Source: Candidatus Bathyarchaeum sp.
GTDB lineage: Archaea > Thermoproteota > Bathyarchaeia > Bathyarchaeales > Bathyarchaeaceae
DNA length: 14,660 bases
Direction: 5' to 3'
NCBI GenBank assembly: GCA_003096235.1
Contig: PIXT01000162.1
Coordinates: forward strand, 1 to 14,660
Shown: positions 1 to 8,900 of the stretch, piece by piece
How the letters are laid out: every line of letters begins with the position of its first letter
Numbering within the stretch: position 1 is the stretch's first letter
Notes under the pieces: generated by a model
The model's database searches: none
What the model saw: the letters and a program-made list of their open reading frames with translations, nothing else
What the model was told of the DNA's origin: nothing
Made by a program: the position numbers and the translations under genes

Positions 1-2
1 AA

Positions 3-488
3 CAAGCAACAGAGGTTGTGAACGGTTTTGATGCAGGCGTCATAATCACAAACGAAGACATACCGCACGACAAAATAAAGAAGCCAGTTACAGTTTTGAA
101 ACCTCAGACAATAGCAGTTGGAATAGGTTCACGAAAAATTGTTAGTGAAGACGATATTGTTGAGCTGGTAAGCGGTGCGCTGAAACAAGTCAATATACCC
201 TTGGAGCGAGTTGACCATTTGGCTACGGTTGAAATAAAAAAGGATTCTCCAAGTATGCTAAACGCAGCCAAAAAAATAGGATTAAATCTTGAGTTCATCA
301 GCATCGACAGACTAGGCGCTTTCAAGCATGAAGACCTTTCTGCTGATTCAAAAGTAGTTAAACAAAAAATTGGAGTTGGAGGAGTATGCGAACAAGCAGC
401 ATTGATAGTTGCAGGAAAAAAAGCGAAACTGATACTAAAGAAAATGAAAGCAAAAGGCGTAACAGTTGCAGTAGCACAGGGCGAATAG
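3..488 (+). CDS. cbiG: CbiG C-terminal part (cobalt-precorrin-5A hydrolase), 5' end outside the window
   Basis: The reading frame is open from the window edge, so this is the 3' part of a longer gene; the GTG at 18 is an internal valine, not a start. CbiG opens the ring A lactone of cobalt-precorrin-5A and releases acetaldehyde, a step of the anaerobic corrin pathway in the cytoplasm. The stretch NGFDAGVIITNEDIP followed by VGIGSRK, SIDRLGAFKHE and GVGGVCEQAAL matches the central linker and the C-terminal CbiG domain. The family usually has Cys at the Ser of GIGSRK, so this copy departs there. The end, VTVAVAQGE, is a typical CbiG terminus. The next gene, cbiH, overlaps it in the -1 frame. 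A run of seven A at 416-422 sits in slippery register inside the overlap (see findings). Identification is from motif recall and the neighbouring cbiH. Confidence 0.88.
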   Translation, partial: QATEVVNGFDAGVIITNEDIPHDKIKKPVTVLKPQTIAVGIGSRKIVSEDDIVELVSGALKQVNIPLERVDHLATVEIKKDSPSMLNAAKKIGLNLEFISIDRLGAFKHEDLSADSKVVKQKIGVGGVCEQAALIVAGKKAKLILKKMKAKGVTVAVAQGE

Positions 489-1222
489 CCGTAGTCGGCA
501 TTGGACCTGGCGGTCTTGAGCACATGACGCTCAAAGCCAAACAGGAAATAGAAAACGCCGAAGTCATCATAGGCTACAAAACGTACTTGAAGCTAATCAG
601 GCAAATCATCAAAAATGATGTTGAAGTGATCAGCGGAAACATGGGACAAGAGGTTGATAGAGCCAGAACAGCCATACAGAAAGCAAATGAAAACAAACTA
701 GTTGTTGTTGTTAGCAGCGGAGATTCTGGAGTTTATGGAATGGCAGGTGTAGTATTGGAGACTGCTGAATATGAAAAAGCAAACATCACAATAGAAGTTG
801 TTCCAGGGGTAACAGCAGCCACTGCAGCGGCGGCAACATTGGGAGCGCCATTGGTTGGAGATTTTGCTGCTATAAGTTTGAGTGACATTTTAACTCCTTG
901 GAGCTTGATTGAAAGGCGATTAAGAGCTGCTGCGGAATCTGATTTTGCGATTGTGTTGTATAATCCTCAAAGTAAGGGAAGAAGAAAGCCATTAGCTAAA
1001 GCTCATAAGATACTTCTAGAATACCGCGACCCGAAGACTCATGTGGGCATAGTGAAAAAGGCAAAAAGGGATGGGGAAAAAGCTACAATAACTTCACTAA
1101 AAGAAATGCTGAACTTTGAGATAGACATGGCAACAGTTGTGGTTATAGGAAATTCTAAAACATACAAGATTAACAACAAGTTGGTTACGCCGAGAGGCTA
1201 CAGTTTCAAATCCAAACAGTAG
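386..1222 (+). CDS. cbiH: CbiH/CobJ-type precorrin-3B (cobalt-factor III) C17-methyltransferase
   Basis: This SAM-dependent methylase contracts the corrin ring by methylating C17 of cobalt-factor III. Motifs on the 278-residue frame are VVGIGPGG (36-43, SAM loop), SGDSGVYGMA (111-120; the family usually has SGDPGVYGMA), VPGVTAATAAA (139-149), LSDILTPW (165-172), LYNPQSKGR (191-199) and GIVKKA (221-226). The start is unresolved. Homologues begin a few residues before VVGIGPGG, near base 476. The only ATG, GTG or TTG in frame upstream is ATG 386, which overlaps cbiG by 103 bases and adds a 32-residue Ser/Lys-rich extension that looks like cbiG read out of frame. Alternatives are ATA at 485-487, overlapping the cbiG stop as ATAG, or a -1 slip out of cbiG. 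The stop faces the ABC-2 permease stop with 24 bases between them. Function is confident, N terminus is not. Confidence 0.9.
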   Translation: MRTSSIDSCRKKSETDTKENESKRRNSCSSTGRIAVVGIGPGGLEHMTLKAKQEIENAEVIIGYKTYLKLIRQIIKNDVEVISGNMGQEVDRARTAIQKANENKLVVVVSSGDSGVYGMAGVVLETAEYEKANITIEVVPGVTAATAAAATLGAPLVGDFAAISLSDILTPWSLIERRLRAAAESDFAIVLYNPQSKGRRKPLAKAHKILLEYRDPKTHVGIVKKAKRDGEKATITSLKEMLNFEIDMATVVVIGNSKTYKINNKLVTPRGYSFKSKQ

Positions 1223-1233
1223 ATAAGAGTGTA

Positions 1234-1248
1234 GAAAAAAGGTTTTTC
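1234..1248. terminator. Shared terminator between convergent genes
   Basis: Between the stop of cbiH and the stop of the leftward ABC-2 permease lies GAAAAAAGGTTTTTC. It gives T5 on the plus strand (1243-1247) and T6 on the minus strand (complement of 1235-1240). Archaeal termination works mostly on T-runs, so this short element could end both transcripts. The stem is only five A-T pairs, so a strong RNA hairpin is not implied. Moderate support from position and composition only. Confidence 0.45.
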
Positions 1249-1993
1249 ATACACTAGACCGCCTTAAAGCCACCATAGACATTACGAAAAAGAACACTGC
1301 AAATGCCAGAAGAGCAAACAAAGAAACCCAAGGGAAAGATTGTCCCAAAGTTATTGCACGCAAAGATTCACTTGAATGCGTTAGAGGCAAAAAGTATAAA
1401 ACAAATTTTAGTGCTTCAGGAATTTGATTTAACGAAAAAAATGTTCCACTAAGAAAAGTCATGGGCAACAACACTAAGCTGCTGACAGTGCTCATATCCT
1501 GATGTGATTTTGCCAGAAATGACACAAGCACTCCAAAGAACGAGAAAACAAAGCATGAAAGCACCAATACAGCTATGAAAGCGATGTTTATGTGCAATGA
1601 TGGAGAAAGAGCAAAACCAACTAGCATAAACGCAGTAGAAGTGAATAAGCCTCTAACTACTCCAATCAACGCTTTTCCGACTATTATTGAATACACGCTG
1701 ACGGGGGACATTAAACATTCATCAAATGACCTGAAGAATAGGCGATCCACATTGAGTTTTTGTCCAGCACCACCAAAACTGACAGACATTGATGTTAAAG
1801 CGATTATACCGGGAATAACGAACTCAAGGTAGCTATAGCCATCAAAACTGATTCCTTGTCCTAATCCAAACCCAAAGGCAACAAGATACAAAAGAGGATT
1901 CACTAGACTCGTAAACAGAGTTCGAACCCAACGGCGCCTAAGAACTCGTAGGTCTACCCACAAGATAGAATAAATATCTGTTAACATGTTCAC
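1247..1993 (-). CDS. ABC-2 type transporter permease (DrrB/NodJ/YadH-like)
   Basis: A 248-residue inner-membrane protein with about six predicted membrane segments (roughly residues 25-45, 58-78, 103-125, 137-158, 168-188 and 222-243). The family shows in YLEFVIPGIIALTSM near residue 55 and in the LPMTFLSGTFFSLNQIPE to LPLTHSSESLR block near 177-215, typical of ABC-2 exporters. GTG at 1993 is chosen as start because GAGGG (complement of 2001-2005) lies 7 bases ahead; ATG 1987 is the alternative. It follows its ATPase by 3 bases, so the two form an export pair. It is the last gene of the long leftward operon. The substrate cannot be told from sequence; placement behind cbiZ suggests a corrinoid- or metal-linked job, but that is inference. 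Confidence 0.85.
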   Translation of the reverse strand: MNMLTDIYSILWVDLRVLRRRWVRTLFTSLVNPLLYLVAFGFGLGQGISFDGYSYLEFVIPGIIALTSMSVSFGGAGQKLNVDRLFFRSFDECLMSPVSVYSIIVGKALIGVVRGLFTSTAFMLVGFALSPSLHINIAFIAVLVLSCFVFSFFGVLVSFLAKSHQDMSTVSSLVLLPMTFLSGTFFSLNQIPEALKFVLYFLPLTHSSESLRAITLGQSFPWVSLFALLAFAVFFFVMSMVALRRSSV

Positions 1994-1996
1994 ATT

Positions 1997-2860
1997 TTAT
2001 CCCTCAGTTACTTTTTGTCCAGTTAGTTCAACAAACACATCTTCTAGATTTGACTCCCGAATGAGTATGCTTTTTAATTCTTGAGGCAATGTCTGAACAT
2101 ATTTTTTCGCCTCAGATTCATCATGAAAATAATTATACTGGGTGCTTAAGTCGTTTGAAAGCGTTTCAACAGCAAACAAACCCAGTTTTTGGCGCAACTC
2201 CAAAGGTTTACCAAGAGCTATCAATTTCCCTTGATGAAGTATTCCTACACGATTACACAGTGCCTCTGCTTCTTCGATGTAATGAGTTGTAAGAAAGATT
2301 GTAGTACCATCACGATTCAGACGCCTTATCAACTCCCATAAACGACGTCGAGTCTGAGCATCTAATCCCACAGTGGGTTCATCCAAAAAGAGAATTTTAG
2401 GGCGATGAATCAAAGCCCGTATAATCATCACTCGTTTTTGCATGCCTCCAGAAAGTGCCATCGACATGCGGTCAGCATGTTCAGTTAGTTCAACAAAATC
2501 GAGCAATTCGGCGATACGGCGTTTACGTTCAGATGATCCAATATGATGAAGACGAGCATGCAATTCCAGATTTTCTCTCACATTTAAATCCCGGTCTAGG
2601 CTCATATGCTGCTGAGCTATCCCGAATTCTCGTTTCACTTTGTCAGATTCAGCTACGACATCAAAACCGTTTACGTATGCATGTCCGGATGTAGGTTTTG
2701 TTAAAGTGGTCAACATACGAATGGTTGTTGTTTTGCCTGCTCCGTTTGGTCCTAAGAAACCAAATGTCTCACCGGCGTGGATGTTAAGATTTAGATCTTG
2801 AACTGCATTTACACCACCATAGTTTTTGGTTAAATTTTCGGTTACTATTATATCATTCAA
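1997..2860 (-). CDS. ABC transporter ATPase, DrrA/CcmA-like, partner of the ABC-2 permease
   Basis: A 287-residue cytoplasmic ATPase. It has Walker A GPNGAGKTT (37-45), a Q-loop region around FGIAQQH (79-85), signature ALSGGMQKR (135-143), Walker B ILFLDEP (156-162), a D-loop GLDAQTRRRLW, and switch His193 in TTHYIEEAE. The C-terminal extension ending in LEDVFVELTG is the usual tail of the DrrA subfamily. The start is TTG at 2860: GGAGGA (complement of 2869-2874) lies 8 bases upstream and no better ATG exists. It begins 39 bases after the cbiZ stop, so it is probably co-transcribed with the corrinoid genes while having its own strong ribosome site. This type powers export, or complex assembly, through the adjacent permease. 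Substrate unknown. Confidence 0.9.
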   Translation of the reverse strand: MNDIIVTENLTKNYGGVNAVQDLNLNIHAGETFGFLGPNGAGKTTTIRMLTTLTKPTSGHAYVNGFDVVAESDKVKREFGIAQQHMSLDRDLNVRENLELHARLHHIGSSERKRRIAELLDFVELTEHADRMSMALSGGMQKRVMIIRALIHRPKILFLDEPTVGLDAQTRRRLWELIRRLNRDGTTIFLTTHYIEEAEALCNRVGILHQGKLIALGKPLELRQKLGLFAVETLSNDLSTQYNYFHDESEAKKYVQTLPQELKSILIRESNLEDVFVELTGQKVTEG

Positions 2861-2899
2861 CAGTTGATTCCTCCATGCTATTCACTTATTTTCCATTTT

Positions 2900-3664
2900 T
2901 TACGGTTCACAATTCTTCTGTGCTGCCTTGGCAATCATGGCTTCATGCTTCTTTATCGTCTCGGCAACTGCAACCTTGGTTGTAGCCCCAATCAGCTCAC
3001 CCATTTTTGTGTGCCCACCCGTGTAACGTACTTTCTTGTCGGAGTCTGTTCCAGAAACAACAATCATGTTGTCAGTTCCGGTACCTGTTGCTTGGTTCTC
3101 AGGTGAAACTGAGCTTCGGGCATCCATATCCTGAAGCGCAGCAGTCTTTGCTTCTGTAGCCGTAATAATAGAGCGAGCCATAGCCCCATCAGACAAAGTT
3201 ACATTCGTCAAAAGAATTATGTTGATTGTTCCAAGCACTTTCACATACTTTCCATCCTGTTCAACCCAATCAACTTTATCGACTCCAGACCGAAGAGCAT
3301 TACCCACTCCTCCAGTAGCCAAACAGCAAACAATACGGTCACGATAAGAACTTTCACAAACAGCCAAATTGTTCATGTTGGCGCCAGTGCTCAAAAAAGA
3401 TAGTTCATTACGAGGGACTCCCAAGACCTTGGGAAAGTTTTCTTCGAAAGTTGAATAATCATTCATGATAATTTGTGACAAATCAAATGGCTGATATGAA
3501 TTAGCGACAAAACGCACTTCATCGTAGCCGTTCAAAGTGGAAATAAGTCGACGCTTTTCGTTAAAGGAAACAAGTAAAGTGTTCACGTCAACGTTTTGGT
3601 ACTTATGGTACAGAACCTCTGCGGTCACGTTTTCTAGTTTCAGTTTGATTTGTTTTTTCTCCAT
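2900..3664 (-). CDS. cbiZ: CbiZ adenosylcobinamide amidohydrolase
   Basis: CbiZ cleaves the aminopropanol amide bond of adenosylcobinamide (and of pseudo-B12 in some versions) to give adenosylcobyric acid, which lets archaea remodel imported corrinoids. The 254-residue protein has the family blocks LSTGANMNN (91-99), ATGGVGNALRSG (116-127), INIILLTNVTLSDGAMARS (147-165), EAKTAALQD (171-179), ATGTGTDNM (192-200) and GGHTKMGELIG (216-226). The length is normal for the family. ATG 3664 has GAGGG (complement of 3671-3675) 6 bases ahead. It lies 24 bases after the CobN remnant and behind btuF-btuC-btuD, the classic salvage neighbourhood: uptake first, then side-chain removal. No signal peptide is seen, so it acts in the cytoplasm. 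Confidence 0.92.
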   Translation of the reverse strand: MEKKQIKLKLENVTAEVLYHKYQNVDVNTLLVSFNEKRRLISTLNGYDEVRFVANSYQPFDLSQIIMNDYSTFEENFPKVLGVPRNELSFLSTGANMNNLAVCESSYRDRIVCCLATGGVGNALRSGVDKVDWVEQDGKYVKVLGTINIILLTNVTLSDGAMARSIITATEAKTAALQDMDARSSVSPENQATGTGTDNMIVVSGTDSDKKVRYTGGHTKMGELIGATTKVAVAETIKKHEAMIAKAAQKNCEP

Positions 3665-3688
3665 TTTATACCCTCGTTATGTTTTGTA

Positions 3689-4066
3689 TTATTGCTCTCC
3701 TGATTTTTCAAGTAACCCCTCAATATCCAAGTAAATGTTCTTCAGTTGATTTTTCATCGCTTCAGAGGCATTCCACAAACCATGTTCAATAGCCTCCAAA
3801 AACCGCTCAACCATATCCTGAAGAGCAAACGCTACAAGTTCACCCATTAAATGTACAATAATATGAGATTTCGTGGCGAATTGTAGGAACTCGTCCACAT
3901 CACCAAAGTCTTTAAAGTCTCCGCCAGTTTGAAGAAAAGTCTTCAACACCTCGCCATTTCTTTCGTTTATCGCTTTTACAGCTGCAACAAAGGGTACAGC
4001 ATCAGGAGGAACTGTTGTTACAAACGCAACATTGGGTATCAGCAGCTTCAGCTCAGGGCACCACAT
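3689..4066 (-). pseudogene. cobN: Internally deleted CobN (cobaltochelatase large subunit) remnant, or mini-CobN
   Basis: A 125-residue intact frame. Residues 79-120 (AFALQDMVERFLEAIEHGLW, then LKNIYLDIEGLLE) look like the extreme C terminus of CobN, which usually reads like PWALxxMxERLLEAxxRGLW followed by a YLExEGxLE stretch. Residues 12-75 (NVAFVTTVPPDAVPFVAAVK through ATKSHIIVHLMGE) resemble the CobN N terminus, where a similar VVxHLMGG follows the first segment. CobN is normally more than 1,000 residues, so the catalytic core appears lost in frame, with the junction near base 3840. The start ATG overlaps the btuD stop as TAATG, so translation is probably coupled; no separate ribosome site is visible. 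A chelatase motor gene heads the same operon. CobN assignment is from motif memory and could be wrong for the N-terminal part. Confidence 0.65.
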
Positions 4067-4887
4067 TATTTTGTAACAAACTTGGGTGGAAGTATGTTTG
4101 CTATACTCCTAGTTTCTGATTCCAACGGCGTAACCTGAGGCAAACCAACAACAGATTTTGTCACTTTAGATTTAATGCCGTAAACAGACTCTATGTTTTC
4201 TTCGGTCATAACTAAATCAGGAGTTCCAACAGCAAAAATGGACCCGTTTTTGAGCAGCAGCAACCTGTCAGAAAATCTGCTTGCTAGATTCAAATCGTGT
4301 ATTGAAATAATTACAGAGCAGTGGTTGCTTTTAGCTAAAGTCCTAAGGATGCACAAGATTTCTAGCTGATGCCTAATATCTAAGGAACTGGTCGGTTCAT
4401 CAAGAAGCATTATTTCGGGTTGTTGAGCTAGGGCTCTGGCGATAATGACTTTTTGTTGTTCTCCACCGCTAAGTTCATTGAAGTAGCGCATACCTAAGTC
4501 GCCGATACCAAGATACTCTAGTATTTGGGCAACTATTTCTTTGTCTTTGTGACCTAAACTCCACTGAATGTAAGGTCTTCTGCCCATTAAAACAACATCA
4601 AAGACGGTGAAAGGAAAGATGTTTTTAGAATTTTGTGGAACGTAACCCATCAGTTTAGCCAAGTCTTTGAGTCCAATCGTTGTAACATCTTTGCCATCGA
4701 TTAAGATAGTATTTTGTGTGGGCTTTAATACTCTGTTCATACATTTTAGAAGAGTGCTCTTGCCGGAGCCATTTGGACCAACAATGCCCAACACTTCGCC
4801 AAGACTCACTTCTAGTTTCACGCCATCTAAGGCGGAAAATCCATTGTAACTGAACGAAAGATTATTTATTTCAAGCTTCAACCCCAA
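4066..4887 (-). CDS. btuD: BtuD-like ATPase of corrinoid (FecCD-type) ABC importer
   Basis: A 273-residue ATPase that drives import through the adjacent permease. It has Walker A GPNGSGKST (37-45), Q-loop GYVPQNSK (81-88), signature ELSGGEQQK (138-146), Walker B IMLLDEP (159-165), the D-loop SSLDIRHQLE, and switch His197 in SIHDLNLASRF, all typical of the FecE/BtuD subfamily. The start is TTG at 4887, overlapping the btuC stop by 10 bases; AGGAGG (complement of 4893-4898) lies 5 bases ahead. TTG 4881 is an alternative. Sequence alone cannot separate B12 from siderophore or haem importers; the cbiZ and cobalt-gene neighbours favour corrinoid. Confidence 0.9.
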   Translation of the reverse strand: MGLKLEINNLSFSYNGFSALDGVKLEVSLGEVLGIVGPNGSGKSTLLKCMNRVLKPTQNTILIDGKDVTTIGLKDLAKLMGYVPQNSKNIFPFTVFDVVLMGRRPYIQWSLGHKDKEIVAQILEYLGIGDLGMRYFNELSGGEQQKVIIARALAQQPEIMLLDEPTSSLDIRHQLEILCILRTLAKSNHCSVIISIHDLNLASRFSDRLLLLKNGSIFAVGTPDLVMTEENIESVYGIKSKVTKSVVGLPQVTPLESETRSIANILPPKFVTK

Positions 4888-5954
4888 CTTTGCCTCCTTC
4901 TACTTATCAAGATGTAAATGAAGAATGGAACACCAAGCAGTGAAGTTATGATGCCCACGGGAAATTCCACGGGAGGCATGACTGTTCGCGCCACAGTATC
5001 AGATGCCAAAAGCAAACAGGCACCGATAACAGTACAGCAAGGTAAAAGGAATCTGTGGTCACTGCCAATTATCATTCTAGCGAGGTGTGGAGAAATCAAG
5101 CAGATGAAACCGATGACTCCTGTAAATGAGATAATGGTAGAGGTTGCAAGAGTGCCTAAAATCATGGATACTAAAAGTACTCGTCTGGAGTTAACGCCTA
5201 GACTTGTTGCTACGTCCTCGCCTAAACTCATAACGTTAAGGTCCCAAGACTGCTTCATCATTAAGATAATAGAAAATACCACAACAGGAAATGTAATCAG
5301 CACACTATCCCACGATGCTTTTTGGAATGACCCTAAAAGCCAAAAAACTACTGCTCGAACAGCTTCGTGTTCAGGAGCCAAAAATTGAATCAGTGACAAC
5401 AGGGCAGAAAATAGGAAACCAACAGCCACACCTGCCAAAATCACTGTTTCAGAAGTTATTCCCCGTATACGGGCAATACCCAACACTAAAATCATAGCAA
5501 GAAAGCTAAAGAAGAAGGCGTTAACAACGGTCACGTAATTGGCATATTGCGCTAAAATACCTACCTGAAATACAATTGCCAATGCTGCTCCAAAGCCTGC
5601 TGCTGATGAGATACCCAAAATGTAAGAAGAAACCAGAGGGTTTCGCAGCACTCCTTGCATTACAGCTCCAGAAGAAGCAAGTCCGGCTCCAGCGATTATT
5701 GCTAGAGCAATACGAGGAAGTCTTAGGTCAAGAATGATTATCTGGGTTATTGTTGATTCAGGATTAAAATTAAGAGAAGGAAAAATGTTACTCATAATCA
5801 CATTAACGGCTTGATCAAATCCAGGTGATCCAGCACCAAGGCTAACTGCGATAACAGCAGTTGCAAATAAAGCTATTAGAATAAAAAGAATTGCAAGAAC
5901 CTTTCGGCTCTTGCCTTTGGAATATAGTTTTTCGAGTTCAGCGGCTGTGGTCAT
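4878..5954 (-). CDS. btuC: BtuC-like permease of corrinoid ABC importer (FecCD family)
   Basis: A 358-residue polytopic membrane protein with about ten hydrophobic segments, the first at about residues 20-40. Family blocks are LRLPRIALAIIAGAGLASSG with VMQGVLRNPL (77-107), SYILGISSAAGFGAA (110-124), SFTGVIGFICLISPHLAR (276-293, the loop that contacts the ATPase) and FPVGIITSLLGVPFF (331-345). The family is usually about 320-350 residues. ATG 5954 overlaps the stop of the binding-protein gene as ATGA, and its own stop overlaps btuD by 10 bases, so all three importer subunits should be translated together. The substrate is inferred as cobalamin or cobinamide from cbiZ in the operon. Confidence 0.9.
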   Translation of the reverse strand: MTTAAELEKLYSKGKSRKVLAILFILIALFATAVIAVSLGAGSPGFDQAVNVIMSNIFPSLNFNPESTITQIIILDLRLPRIALAIIAGAGLASSGAVMQGVLRNPLVSSYILGISSAAGFGAALAIVFQVGILAQYANYVTVVNAFFFSFLAMILVLGIARIRGITSETVILAGVAVGFLFSALLSLIQFLAPEHEAVRAVVFWLLGSFQKASWDSVLITFPVVVFSIILMMKQSWDLNVMSLGEDVATSLGVNSRRVLLVSMILGTLATSTIISFTGVIGFICLISPHLARMIIGSDHRFLLPCCTVIGACLLLASDTVARTVMPPVEFPVGIITSLLGVPFFIYILISRRRQSWG

Positions 5955-8900
5955 GGGTACGCATAGACTCCCGGTATGTTTGTTCCAAAGAACATTTGAT
6001 TTAGTTCCGAGCTTACGGCAGCAGGGTCAATGTCTTCAAAGAGGCTAGGCTGACACCATTTTGCCCAATACAGATATCCAACCACACAACGTATTCCACC
6101 ACGGGCAACCCAATCATAAACATAGACTTGCCCATTTAGGATGGCGTTTACGTCACTTAATTCGGGTCGGCTCATTATTTCATTTTGCATGTCCACAAAG
6201 TCTGCTTCTTCATGATTCAAGCTACTGATTGCGCGAATGATTATGTCGGGATTTTGTTCCACCACAAACTCTGTGCTTAACACTGGAGCATATTCTGTCT
6301 GATTTTCGGCAATGTTTATTCCACCAGCTTGATCCAAACCAGGGGTAACAAAAGTCTCATAGGGCGAATACCATTCAAGAAGCACTTTAGGTTTATCAGC
6401 CTCTGTTAGATTCTCAAGACGCTCTTGAACAAGCTCATTGTAATACTGGATGTAATCGACGTAAGTACTAGCTGTCTCCTGTGCGCCTACGATTGATGCT
6501 ATTTTGCTCACTAACTTGCACGAGAAGTCTATTACTGTCTCGTTAGAGTGTGCAGTTGGTTCTGGGTCGGATGGATCGGAAATGAAAATTGGTATTCCAG
6601 CAGCTTTGAGTTGGTCATAAACTTCTGTGTTGTAAGGAAGCATTGAATCAGCAAACAATAGGTCAGGTTCCAGTTCCAGTACTAGCTCTACATTTGGCAG
6701 GTATGAGTTTTCGCCAATAACAGGTATGTCTAAAACAGATGGTGGCAAGGTAGAACTTTGGTCGCGACCTACGATTTTGTCTTGGCACCCTAAAGCACAA
6801 AGAATCTCTGTCAAGCCAGAATTAATGCTAACAATGCGTTCCACAGGCAGATTTACAGTTATTTCGGCATTATTTCCATCCATAACTGTAACGATTTCGG
6901 GGTAAGCATAAACGTCTTCAAGTTCTTCACCAAAGAATTCCTGAATCATGTCTTCATGTATTTCATTAGGATTGACATCCGCAAACAGACTAGGATTGAA
7001 CCATTTTGCCCAATACAACAAACCGATAGGATACCTAAGGCCTTGGAACACTACGGAAGCGTAAACATAGACTTGGTCTTCAGTAACTGCAGTTGTGCCA
7101 CTTAATCCTGACCGTGTAAGTAATTCATCTCTCAATGTTTGGATTCCAGTAAAGTTGCTCCCAGAACTTGCCATTCTGATAATTACATCGGGGTCTTGTT
7201 CAGTTACAAACTCGGGACTTAATGTAGGAGAAGAAGACTCTGATGTTCCAGCAGCGATGTTTGTTGCTCCAGCTTTAACAATTATGTCATGACTTGAACT
7301 TCCTTCAGCGAAGCTTAGCCATTCTTCGTGCCATTCAATGTAGACTTTGGGTTTTTCGGTTTCGGTTAAGTTTTCAACGCGTTCAAGGACTAGGTTTTCG
7401 TAGTATGCCATGAATTCAACGAGTTCCTCAGCTTTCTCTGAGTTGTCCAAGATAAGACCAAGATATTCGATTATGTCGGGCATTCGTGTAAAGTTACTAG
7501 CAGATTCCATTACAACGGGTATACCAGCACTTCGGATTGTTTCCAATTCTTCGGTCTTATATGATAGCATTGTATCAGCAAATAGAAAGTCAGGCTCTAA
7601 TTCTAAAATCAGTTCAAGGTTGGGTGTGTAGGAGGTTTCTCCAACAACAGGCTTTTCTGAAACTGAGTTGGGAAAAGTAGAGCCGTCGTCACGACCTATT
7701 ATGTTGTTTTCGCCGCCTAAGGCGCAAAGAAGCTCAGTTAATCCGGGATTGAGGCAGATAATTCGGTCTACAGGAAGGGTTACGGTTACTTGATTTCCTT
7801 TTGCATCTACAACAGTAATGGTTTCTGGTTCGGGTTCAGGTTCTATGGGTTCATCAGGATAAACAAAGACACCTGATGGGTCGTTTCCAAAAAACGTTTT
7901 GACATAGTCTTCATGTATGGCAGCAGGGTCGATGTCATCAAAGAGGTCAGGGTGGAACCATTTTGCCAAGTATAGTAAACCAATAGGTCTTCGTGCAACT
8001 AAAGCGGTGTTCTTGATAATGTAGACCTGTTCCGTTTTGACTGCAGTAGTCTCATTTAGTGCAGGTTCGTTTAGCAGGGTATTTCTCAAAGTTTGATACG
8101 ACGCTAAATCTTCACCATCATAAAAAGTTAACATCCGAACAATCATATCGGGATTCTCATCAGCAACATACTCAGCGCTTAACACCACAGGCTCACCCGA
8201 CTCGCTAGCAGCAATGTTTACTCCACCTGCAGTACTAATCATCTCATTGTATGATCCGTTGTCACCAGTGCTATACCAAGGCATATACCATTCAAAATAG
8301 ACAGTTGGTTTCTCGCTTTCCGTTAAATTTGCGACACGCTCTTTGACAATATCCTCGTAATATGACTCATAAACTATGAAAGCATCAGCTTCAACTTCTG
8401 CATCCAAAATCAAACCAAGATTTTGAATGAACGTTTCACGTCTTGGATATGTTGTGCTTTCCTCAAACACTGCCACACCAGCATCTTCAAGTTGCGCCCT
8501 AATCTGGTCATCTAATCCCTCACTAGCAATCACTAATTCAGGGTCTTGTTCTAGAATTAACTCCAGATTGACGCTAAACGATGTTTCTGCTACAACAGGT
8601 AAATCCAAAACAGAAGACGGAAGAATAGCTTGCTCATCGGTTGTTAATTCAGCGCGTCCTACAAGAGCGTCTTCACAACCTAACGCACAAATGAATTCAA
8701 TACCAGCAATCGCAACAATACGCTCTACGGGCAAAGTCACATTAACCGCTGCACCGGTTTTATCTACAACAGTAACAACAGTATCTTCAGGTTCAGAGGT
8801 TTCAGGCTCCGTATCCTCAGGCTCTGTATCTTCAGGTTCTGTTGTTTCAGGTTCAGTATTCTCAGGTTCAGTCGTTTCAGGTTCAGATGCAAAAAAGAGG

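Noticed and set aside
4918..5388. A 156-codon plus-strand open frame inside btuC
   Set aside because: It is antisense to well-conserved FecCD motifs and has no family features of its own.
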